A stretch of 5,566 bases of DNA from Dehalococcoidia bacterium (GTDB lineage: Bacteria; Chloroflexota; Dehalococcoidia; GIF9; AB-539-J10): the NCBI GenBank assembly GCA_030669525.1, contig DAOVDO010000069.1, positions 1-5,566 on the forward strand, read 5' to 3'. The notes under the pieces are model-generated. The model worked only from the letters and a program-made list of their open reading frames with translations, was not told the origin of the DNA and made no database searches. This document shows positions 1 through 5,498 of this stretch, piece by piece. The position numbers and the translations under genes are program-made. How positions within the stretch are numbered: the stretch's first letter is position 1; each line of letters starts with the position of its first letter.

Positions 1-1
1 A

Positions 2-160
2 GAGTCTCTTCCAGTACAAGATGAGCCTGACAGGTTAGGGCAACTCGTTTATGTTTGGGACATGCAGCTGATCATGAACGATAGGAATCTACAAACAATC
101 GAACAAATCAGACAATTTCAAGGAGGGAGTGAGGCGATTTATATAGCAAATGCGGGCTAA
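2..160 (+). CDS. 3' end of an unidentified plus-strand reading frame, possibly a transposase remnant
   Basis: A frame open from the left edge (codons from base 2) runs 52 residues to a TAA at 158-160. Its stop overlaps the ubiD TAG (157-159 read on the other strand), so the two frames are convergent and share bases. I do not recognise a confident family. From the internal ATG at 74 the peptide begins MNDRNLQTIEQIRQF and continues GGSEAI, which from memory resembles the N-terminus of integrase-core (DDE) transposases that start with a TIEQVxxFLEGSEA-like motif. If so, this is a remnant cut off after about 22 recognisable residues, not a functional gene. No good ribosome binding site precedes 74. 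A frame of 52 open codons can occur by chance (very roughly one in ten), so it may also be noncoding, or the true C-terminus of an ordinary gene to the left. Confidence 0.3.
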   Translation, partial: ESLPVQDEPDRLGQLVYVWDMQLIMNDRNLQTIEQIRQFQGGSEAIYIANAG

Positions 161-1593
161 TAACCGTATTTGTGCCATATATCCAGTGCTTTTTGTTGAA
201 CCTCGGTAGGATATGACTGTGCAAAAGAAACCCGTTTCGGCACATCGGCCGGGCCCCATTCCAATGGCCAGGTACAATCGAAGTAAACCCTCGCACCTAA
301 TCTACTTTGTCGTTCCCCCTCACTTAACCAGGGAATAATACTTATTACAGGAGAGCGTTCTAACCTGACAATTCCTCGCACTGGATGGCATTTGGTTATC
401 ACGGCATGGGCCACCTCGTTCAAATTAAAGGGGTCTACATCATTGTCGACGATCACGACATAGGGTGTTTCATGGCCAATGCTGCCCGAAGCCCAGATCA
501 AATGAGCAATATCCTCAGCTACCCCGGGATAATGCGTTTTATTGACTGCCACGATTGCCAACATATGTGTAGTGACCAGAGGCACAAAGACATCGCTCAC
601 AGGTTTCCCTTGTTCTCTCAGAAACTCCAGGATTTCTGCCGCTTTTGTCAGAGAGAAAACAGCGTTATCATCCACAGGGATACCGCAGCAACTGACAGCC
701 AGTATTGGATTGTTCCTATGTGTAACCGCTTTCACTCTTATCACTGGCCTGGGTTTTCTTTTACCTCCCATGTAGCCGGTAAATTCTCCGAATGGGCCTT
801 CATCCATAGTGTCATCAGTCCTGATTTCCCCCTCTATAACGATCTCAGCAGTTGCCGGGACCTCAAGGTCTACGGTTTCACACTTCACTAACTCTACAGG
901 TTCTCCTCTGATACCACCAGCAACCTCAGCCTCTGAAATCCCAGGCGGCATGGGGCTTGCCGCACACATAGTTGATATTGGCTCAACACCTATAGCAATA
1001 GCAACTTCCATCGGTTTGTTTTTGGGCAGATAGCCCCGACTGTATATAATCCAGAGGTGTTTAGCTAGAGAAGCCTGTAATATGCCCACGGCACTTTTGC
1101 TTTGTACCATATGCCGATACATCCCCCAGTTCACCCAATTACTCTCTAAATCTTTTACGATAGTAACATGCCATGTACCAATATAGCGTCCACCATCACC
1201 TTCATGCTGCATAGGAACGGGAAATTCAAGCAGGTTGACCTCGTCACCTATATGAATATTCTCCTTGCACGGACCATCATTTACTAAGACTGGTTTTATT
1301 CGCTGCTGTCTTCTACGAATATACTCTTCTATTAATTCTTTGGGATGGGTATCCGGTTTCATGTCCATGCTAATTGCCATCCGCTTGAAGTTAGCCGCAC
1401 TATTGCCAAATAGCCTGTATCCCTGCGGATAACCTTTGATCTTTTGAAAAAATGGCGCTGGTAACCCCTGTTCTGCAGACCTGCGAAGAATAGCCCCAGC
1501 CTCCAGATTCCAATCAACCTCTTCCTCAATTCTCAGGGCTTCGCCCTCTTTTTCCAACTTGGCGATAAACTCTCTTACATCCTTAAATGGCAT
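157..1593 (-). CDS. ubiD: UbiD-family prenyl-FMN-dependent (de)carboxylase
   Basis: A 478-residue protein, the usual length for UbiD/BsdC/VdcC/EcdC-type enzymes, expected to be cytosolic and oligomeric. The family reversibly decarboxylates aromatic or alpha,beta-unsaturated acids with prenylated FMN, Mn2+ and K+. Visible residues match the Fdc1 active site: Asn155 and Arg160 in NWGMYR (Fdc1 N168, R173), His179 (H191), Glu221 in SEAEVAG (E233), and Glu265/Glu270 in EGPFGE (E277, E282). The family segments GDGGRYIGT (132-140) and DNDVDPFNLNEV (383-394) are also present. The metal site and catalytic triad therefore look complete. The ATG at 1593 has an AAAGGGGG Shine-Dalgarno 9 nt upstream. It is the last gene of the ubiX operon, 75 bp after the small accessory gene. 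The substrate cannot be read from sequence: the PAD1-like partner suggests a phenolic or hydroxyaryl acid, but an anaerobic aryl carboxylase or a quinone-pathway role is possible. No ubiquinone or menaquinone genes lie nearby. Confidence 0.93.
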   Translation of the reverse strand: MPFKDVREFIAKLEKEGEALRIEEEVDWNLEAGAILRRSAEQGLPAPFFQKIKGYPQGYRLFGNSAANFKRMAISMDMKPDTHPKELIEEYIRRRQQRIKPVLVNDGPCKENIHIGDEVNLLEFPVPMQHEGDGGRYIGTWHVTIVKDLESNWVNWGMYRHMVQSKSAVGILQASLAKHLWIIYSRGYLPKNKPMEVAIAIGVEPISTMCAASPMPPGISEAEVAGGIRGEPVELVKCETVDLEVPATAEIVIEGEIRTDDTMDEGPFGEFTGYMGGKRKPRPVIRVKAVTHRNNPILAVSCCGIPVDDNAVFSLTKAAEILEFLREQGKPVSDVFVPLVTTHMLAIVAVNKTHYPGVAEDIAHLIWASGSIGHETPYVVIVDNDVDPFNLNEVAHAVITKCHPVRGIVRLERSPVISIIPWLSEGERQSRLGARVYFDCTWPLEWGPADVPKRVSFAQSYPTEVQQKALDIWHKYGY

Positions 1594-1602
1594 TTAAATT
1601 TT

Positions 1603-1610
1603 CCCCCTTT
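1603..1610 (-). promoter_or_regulatory. Ribosome binding site of ubiD
   Basis: On the minus strand AAAGGGGG lies 9 nt upstream of the ATG at 1593. It fixes that start and shows that ubiD is translated independently even though it is last in the operon. Confidence 0.7.
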
Positions 1611-1668
1611 AGCAACATCATTATGTTCAATGTGAGTCTTTATCAACTTTTATTTGCCTTGTGTCTCG

Positions 1669-2031
1669 TTAAGTTTTGCATTGTTCTTGTAATAATCCTA
1701 TCACCAATTTATCGCTATTTTCTACAATCTGCCTTATTTCCTCCTCGGTAACCTTATTCAGATGAATGCCCGCAACAACGCAAACCGGCCTTTTCATATG
1801 TTTACCTATTTGATATGCGGCTTTTTGAGCTACCGCATCGTCTTTATGGCCAAGCCTGGTAACCACTGATATAGAAACCCTGTCTTTATCATGGTCATAA
1901 TCTGCTATAGCTACAGCACCTATGTGAGCCTGCTCATTATAAATTAAAACTACCAGGTCATCGCCCATATATCGTGCTGAGAGGTTGATTTTTGTCCTGC
2001 CTACTCCTGCACTTAACTTATAATCATCCAT
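1669..2031 (-). CDS. Small UbiD-associated protein, LpdD-like (probable prenyl-FMN accessory/chaperone)
   Basis: A 120-residue soluble protein starting MDDYKLSAGVGRTKINLSAR, with no signal peptide or membrane segment. Segments MGDDLVVLI (22-30), HIGAVAIADYD (36-46), GHKDDAVAQKAAY (61-73) and VVAGIHLNKVTEEEI (85-99) alternate hydrophobic strands with charged helices, as in a compact alpha/beta domain. Position and length match the LpdD-like family found beside UbiX/UbiD pairs and proposed to handle the prenylated flavin; this assignment is from memory of the family, not from a search. It differs from the shorter (about 75-80 residue) BsdD/VdcD/EcdD subunits of classical hydroxyarylate decarboxylase operons. 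It lies between ubiX (26 bp upstream) and ubiD (75 bp downstream) on the same strand. The start is uncertain: an in-frame TTG at 2040 adds three residues (MCC) and sits better behind the weak purine run GAAGAA, but the ATG gives the more family-like N-terminus. Its role in cofactor transfer is inferred from context. Confidence 0.72.
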   Translation of the reverse strand: MDDYKLSAGVGRTKINLSARYMGDDLVVLIYNEQAHIGAVAIADYDHDKDRVSISVVTRLGHKDDAVAQKAAYQIGKHMKRPVCVVAGIHLNKVTEEEIRQIVENSDKLVIGLLQEQCKT

Positions 2032-2057
2032 ACAACACAAGCAGTACCATTTCTTCG

Positions 2058-2627
2058 TTATTCGCTACGGGATCCTGACCATCTCTGAAATAGATTATGC
2101 TCAATTTCAAAGATATCTAACGCCTTACCAATTGTATGGTCAACAACATCTTGTATAGTATTCGGTCTGTAGTAAAACGCTGGAACCGGAGGCATTATTA
2201 CAGCTCCCATCTCTGTTATGCTTGTCATGTTCCTCAGATGACCGATATGAAGAGGAGTCTCTCGTAGCAGCAGCAGCAATTTCCTTCTTTCCTTGAGGGT
2301 AACATCTGCGGCACGAGTTAATAGATTATCGCTGTAAGAATTCGCCAAGGCTGACAATGTTTTTATGGTACAGGGAGCGACGATCATACCGTCACGTTTA
2401 AAAGAACCACTGGAAAGACAGGCTCCAATATCATCGATGTCATAGTTGAAGTTTGCCAGTGCTTTTATATCTTCTATCCTCCAATCAGTTTCGAGTTCAA
2501 TAGTCTTTTCCCCGGCATGGGAGATAATCAAATGTGTTTCAACTCCTTTTATACTCGAGAGTACTTGAAGCAATCTTATGCCATAGGTAGTACCAGTAGC
2601 CCCTGTAATACCAATGATAATTATCAT
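2058..2627 (-). CDS. ubiX: Flavin prenyltransferase UbiX, PAD1/BsdB subtype
   Basis: A 189-residue flavoprotein, the standard UbiX length. The family joins dimethylallyl phosphate to reduced FMN to form prenylated FMN, the cofactor of UbiD. Visible motifs: the phosphate/flavin loop GITGATGTTYG (6-16), with Thr11 at the position of Ser15 of Pseudomonas UbiX; Glu46 in ETD; the APCTIKTLSALA block (84-95); DNLLTRAADVTLKERR (100-115); RETPL (122-126); GAVIMPPVPAFY (141-152); and Arg182 in RW near the C-terminus. The wording around VETHLIISHAGEKTIELET and SSGSFKRDGMIV is closer to PAD1/EcdB/BsdB proteins of phenolic-acid decarboxylase operons than to ubiquinone-pathway UbiX. The ATG at 2627 is preceded by GGAAAGGAT at 7-nt spacing. 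It is the first gene of the minus-strand operon, about 80 nt downstream of the predicted transcription start. Its direct client is most likely the UbiD two genes on. Confidence 0.95.
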   Translation of the reverse strand: MIIIIGITGATGTTYGIRLLQVLSSIKGVETHLIISHAGEKTIELETDWRIEDIKALANFNYDIDDIGACLSSGSFKRDGMIVAPCTIKTLSALANSYSDNLLTRAADVTLKERRKLLLLLRETPLHIGHLRNMTSITEMGAVIMPPVPAFYYRPNTIQDVVDHTIGKALDIFEIEHNLFQRWSGSRSE

Positions 2628-2713
2628 TTTTTATCCTTTCCGACCCATTCTATACTTTTTAATGACTTTGGTTTTTAACGGAGGTAAATGTGATTAACTC
2701 CCGGCGACACAAC

Positions 2714-2742
2714 TTTATAAACCTTTTTTACGTATATGTCAA
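2714..2742 (-). promoter_or_regulatory. Sigma70-type promoter of the ubiX operon
   Basis: On the minus strand a perfect -35 TTGACA (2742 to 2737) is followed by a 17-bp spacer and a -10 TATAAA (2719 to 2714), five of six matches. Transcription should start near 2707, giving a leader of about 80 nt before the ubiX ATG. It is the best promoter in the window and correctly oriented for the three-gene operon. Confidence 0.72.
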
Positions 2743-2747
2743 TACGT
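2730..2747. promoter_or_regulatory. Candidate operator dyad over the ubiX -35 box
   Basis: ACGTAT (2730-2735) and its exact reverse complement ATACGT (2742-2747) flank a 6-bp centre, making an 18-bp dyad. It covers the whole -35 hexamer of the ubiX promoter and part of the spacer, so a dimeric protein bound here would block RNA polymerase. Repressors such as PadR control phenolic-acid decarboxylases elsewhere, but this dyad does not match the ATGT-N8-ACAT PadR pattern and no regulator gene is in the window. The function is inferred from position. Confidence 0.4.
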
Positions 2748-2990
2748 GCTTTTTTGAACGATTTTCATTATTATTTTACGATTTCCACCATAAGCTCCTC
2801 CGCCGTTTATTCCGGCCTCTTTTAGTCCAGCTAAATCTCATTTCCTGCTAAGCCACCTGACTTCATGAAAATACCAAATATTCAAAGTAAACCCAATAAC
2901 TACTATAGACTCTAACGAAGCCGCTGTGGCATACTTCATAATAACAATGCATTAGTCACTGGATAGCCATTTCAGATTGAGAACTATCCT

Positions 2991-4526
2991 ATGTGGTTGC
3001 TCTATATTAGCTGTGCCTGGGTAGCTGGCATTTTTCTGGGCTCAAAAGCCAGCTTGCCAGCGATTCTTATCCTGTCTGGAATTATTCCCTTCTTATTTAT
3101 TCCCTTCTTCTCCAATAGTAGAAAGCTTTTACTAGTGGCTGGACTTTGCTTGCTGGCTTTCTTCGGCGGCTACTTATGCTATCCATCAAGCCCACCTCAA
3201 ATAGATGAGCATTGCCTTTGCTCCTATAACGATAAAGAAACAGTGCAAATTCAAGGTTTAATATCAGACGAACCTGATATCAGAGGTAAATTTTGTTTCC
3301 TGACATTTTCAGCCAGCGAAATCAATATAGAAGGCATAAAGAAAGATGTCTCAGGAACTGCCCTATTACGAGTGCCCAGGTATCCTGCTTTCCGGTATGG
3401 TGATGTCCTCCAGGTAACTGGAGAACTGGAAACACCAGCTCCCTTCAATGACTTCGACTATAAAAGCTATCTGGCACGGCAGGGAATTCACTCCATCATC
3501 TATTACCCCAAGATAGATGTCCTGGATAGCGGCCAGGGCTTAAAACCCCTGCAATGGCTCTATTCCCTGAGAGAGAACCTTTCTACTTCTTTGGACAGAG
3601 CTTTGCCCGAGCCACAGGGGTCGCTGGCTCAGGGCATTCTTCTTGGCATGAGAGCCAACATACCTGATTCCCTCACTCAATCATTTTCCAGGACGGGGAC
3701 TGCACACCTGCTGGCCATTTCTGGTTTACATATTGGCATCGTCATTGCTATAGTCCTTAGCTTCGGCATACTGATTTTTGGCCGGCAGCGCTCTACATAC
3801 ATCTGGCTGGCTCTTATAGTTACCTGGCTTTACGTCTCGCTTACCGGTATGCGTCCACCGGTAATTCGAGCAGCAATCATGGGAAGCCTCTTTTTACTGG
3901 CTGAATTTTTGGGAAGGCAGCGGGATGCCATCACTGCCCTGGCTTTTGCTGCCGCAGTAATGGTGGGCATTCAACCCAACATACTATGGAGCATTTCTTT
4001 CCAGCTTAGCTTCCTGGCCATGGCCGGACTTATCCTCCTCTATCCTTACTTTCAGTCGCGGGGAAGAAAAGGAGTTACTGCCTTATCTGGAAATAGCAAA
4101 GCGATAGCCAGCATAGGTAACATGGTGACTGATAGCTTTGCCGTTACCCTGGCAGCTATCATAGCAACATGGCCACTTATAGCTTACAACTTCCATATTA
4201 TCTCTCTGGTTGCTTTGCCAGCAACTTTTTTCTCCTTACTTTCCTTACCTGCCATAATCACTTCATCGGCGCTGGTTGCCCTCGTTGGGCTATTTGCTCC
4301 ACTTGTAGCTCAAATACTTGGCTGGTTAGCCTGGTTATTCCTTAGCTATTTGCTTCTGGTAATTCAAGTCTTCGATACCCTTCCCTACTCCTCACTACCG
4401 GTGGCTGCCATCCCCGCCTGGCAGGTGTGGATATACTATGCTGGACTTGCCGTAGCCATAGCAATTCTCAATCATAGAAAAAAGTCGAGTAACCTTCTAC
4501 CGAAACTATCTGCGGAGAGCAAATGA
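2991..4526 (+). CDS. comEC: ComEC/Rec2 competence channel protein, N-terminal half of a split ComEC
   Basis: A 511-residue polytopic membrane protein, the DNA-channel part of ComEC, which passes single-stranded DNA across the inner membrane in natural transformation. Order of parts: two or three N-terminal hydrophobic helices (about 2-17, 22-40, 46-66); an OB-fold-like soluble region (about 83-180) ending in FNDFDYKSYLARQGI; then the competence domain (about 205-495) with roughly eight to ten helices. Family signatures are GTAHLLAISGLHIGI (236-250), TGMRPPVIRAAIMG (285-298) and SFQLSFLAMAGL (336-347). It ends after helix 472-494 and a basic tail, without the metallo-beta-lactamase domain of full-length ComEC; that domain is the next gene, overlapping by ATGA. 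The ATG at 2991 is the first usable start after an in-frame stop at 2964, but has only a weak ribosome binding site. Whether this organism is actually competent cannot be told from these genes. Confidence 0.92.
   Translation: MWLLYISCAWVAGIFLGSKASLPAILILSGIIPFLFIPFFSNSRKLLLVAGLCLLAFFGGYLCYPSSPPQIDEHCLCSYNDKETVQIQGLISDEPDIRGKFCFLTFSASEINIEGIKKDVSGTALLRVPRYPAFRYGDVLQVTGELETPAPFNDFDYKSYLARQGIHSIIYYPKIDVLDSGQGLKPLQWLYSLRENLSTSLDRALPEPQGSLAQGILLGMRANIPDSLTQSFSRTGTAHLLAISGLHIGIVIAIVLSFGILIFGRQRSTYIWLALIVTWLYVSLTGMRPPVIRAAIMGSLFLLAEFLGRQRDAITALAFAAAVMVGIQPNILWSISFQLSFLAMAGLILLYPYFQSRGRKGVTALSGNSKAIASIGNMVTDSFAVTLAAIIATWPLIAYNFHIISLVALPATFFSLLSLPAIITSSALVALVGLFAPLVAQILGWLAWLFLSYLLLVIQVFDTLPYSSLPVAAIPAWQVWIYYAGLAVAIAILNHRKKSSNLLPKLSAESK
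4514..4525 (+). promoter_or_regulatory. Ribosome binding site and ATGA overlap coupling the two comEC halves
   Basis: GGAGAG at 4514-4519, with its GGAG core ending 5 nt before the ATG at 4523, lies inside the end of the first comEC gene. That ATG overlaps the upstream TGA (4524-4526). The arrangement points to coupled termination and reinitiation, and favours the start at 4523 over the ATG at 4529. Confidence 0.65.
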
Positions 4527-5437
4527 AAATGGCTGGAGATTCCGTTAAACCACGATTACCTATACTCAGGAAGTGGCTTATCCCGGCTCTTTTACTGGTA
4601 TCGATACTCATCTGGGCAGCAGTTCTTACCCTGCCGGACGACAAGCTTCATGTAAGCTTCCTCGACGTTGGCCAGGGGGATGCCATCCTGATTCACACGC
4701 CGAGCCATCAAAATATCCTGATTGACGGCGGGCCTGACCCTCAAAAGATAAACCTGGAGCTAAGCAAAAAACTCCCCTTCTGGGACAGGACGATAGACTT
4801 GATGGTATCCACTCAGCCTCAAGCCGACCATGTCACAGGTCTGGTGGAAGTGCTCCGGCGCTACAAGGTGAAGCAGGTCCTTGAGCCGGGCGTTCCGTAT
4901 TATTCTTCCATCTACTATGAGTGGCTCAATCTTATTAAAGACGAGAAAATCAAACATGATATAGCCATAGCGGGACAGGAAATTGACCTGGGTGGCAACA
5001 TTAAAATAGCGGTGCTCAACCCGCCGTCAGAATCTTTCCAGGGGACCAGTCACGATGTTGATAACAATGGAGTGGTACTAAAGCTGACCTGGGGCAAAGT
5101 CAGTTTTCTGTTTACCGCTGATATTAGAGATGAGGCGGAGTTTGAGCTCGTCAGCCAGCGAGCCAGTTTAAGAAGCACTGTGCTGAAAGCAGCCCACCAC
5201 GGCAGTAAGACATCCACTTCACTACAATTCCTGGCAGTGGTTGACCCCGAAGTAGCTGTGATTTCAGTAGGAGCAGACAATTCCTTCGGGCATCCCAATT
5301 CCGAGGTGGTGGAGAGATTAATCGGCAGACTGGGCGTAGAAAACGTCTATCGGACTGACAGAAATGGCACCATTGAGTTCATTACCGACGGAGAGAGCTT
5401 ATGGGTAAAAACGGAGGACATTTCTAACGAGTCTTGA
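4523..5437 (+). CDS. Membrane-anchored metallo-beta-lactamase-like protein, C-terminal half of a split ComEC
   Basis: A 304-residue protein with a basic N-terminus, one membrane helix (about 18-37) and an extracytoplasmic MBL-fold domain like the C-terminus of ComEC, a proposed metal-dependent nuclease acting on incoming DNA. Motifs: FLDVGQGDA (46-54), LIDGG (66-70), NNGVVLKL (181-188), FTADI (197-201), AAHHGS (223-228), SVGADNSFGHPNS (248-260) and TDRNGT (278-283). The main oddity is the metal motif: the family HxHxDH reads QPQADH at 98-103, so both leading His are Gln while Asp102 and His103 remain. The codons are CAG and CAA, each one base from a His codon. Metal site 1 should be impaired or altered. 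The gene follows comEC in the -1 frame with a 4-bp overlap and its own ribosome binding site. A two-gene ComEC explains the layout better than an assembly error, but a recent frameshift cannot be excluded. Confidence 0.88.
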   Translation: MKMAGDSVKPRLPILRKWLIPALLLVSILIWAAVLTLPDDKLHVSFLDVGQGDAILIHTPSHQNILIDGGPDPQKINLELSKKLPFWDRTIDLMVSTQPQADHVTGLVEVLRRYKVKQVLEPGVPYYSSIYYEWLNLIKDEKIKHDIAIAGQEIDLGGNIKIAVLNPPSESFQGTSHDVDNNGVVLKLTWGKVSFLFTADIRDEAEFELVSQRASLRSTVLKAAHHGSKTSTSLQFLAVVDPEVAVISVGADNSFGHPNSEVVERLIGRLGVENVYRTDRNGTIEFITDGESLWVKTEDISNES

Positions 5438-5485
5438 CACATTAAGATACCTCCCTTCTACTACAACAATGAACAGTGCTATACT
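5434..5485 (+). promoter_or_regulatory. Candidate promoter(s) for rph
   Basis: A perfect TTGACA (5434-5439) overlaps the stop codon of the preceding gene and is followed after 17 bp by a modest -10, TCTACT (5457-5462, four of six). Separately, TGCTATACT (5477-5485) is a good extended -10 that would start transcription near 5492, only a few bases before the rph ATG. Which of the two is used, or whether rph is read through from comEC, cannot be decided here. Confidence 0.4.
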
Positions 5486-5498
5486 TACCTGAATAGAA

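Larger units (their letters stand above)
2628..2990. other. Divergent intergenic region between ubiX and comEC
   Basis: These 363 bases separate the divergent ubiX operon and comEC. The ubiX-proximal half holds a strong minus-strand promoter and an overlapping dyad (listed separately). The comEC-proximal half shows only a weak plus-strand promoter candidate, TTCAAA (2881-2886), 17 bp, TATAGA (2904-2909), at 4 of 6 matches each. Three mini-ORFs can be read (plus 2690-2851; minus 2838-2939 and 2776-2841); none is recognised and they overlap each other, so at most some are real. A short GCCG/CGGC stem at 2802-2816 is too weak to call a terminator. No tRNA or known riboswitch was seen. Confidence 0.6.

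Noticed and set aside
385..1033. Plus-strand open frames (385-891, 542-775, 809-1033) opposite ubiD
   Set aside because: They lie antisense within a clear UbiD coding region, have no recognisable domain, and are shadows of the real gene's codon pattern.
1614..1627. Small inverted repeat AACAT-N4-ATGTT upstream of the ubiD ribosome binding site
   Set aside because: The arms are only 5 bp and AT-rich with no T-run, so it is neither a convincing terminator nor a convincing operator.
1620..1646. Possible internal promoter before ubiD (TTGATA and CATAAT on the minus strand)
   Set aside because: The hexamers are 15 bp apart, shorter than usual, and the operon already has a strong promoter upstream of ubiX.
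2802..2824. Hairpin GCCG-N7-CGGC followed by a short T run as a terminator
   Set aside because: A 4-bp stem and four interrupted T residues are too weak, and no gene clearly ends there.
3251..3448. Minus-strand frame of 65 codons inside comEC
   Set aside because: It is antisense to the OB-fold part of ComEC and has no homology or ribosome binding site support.
4515..4530. Programmed -1 frameshift joining the two comEC halves into one protein
   Set aside because: There is no classical slippery heptamer, and an ATGA overlap with a well-spaced GGAG site explains separate translation more simply.
4760..5298. Minus-strand frames (4760-4957 and 5050-5298) opposite the MBL gene
   Set aside because: They are antisense shadows of a well-supported MBL-fold gene with a low-complexity, Ser/Thr-rich translation.
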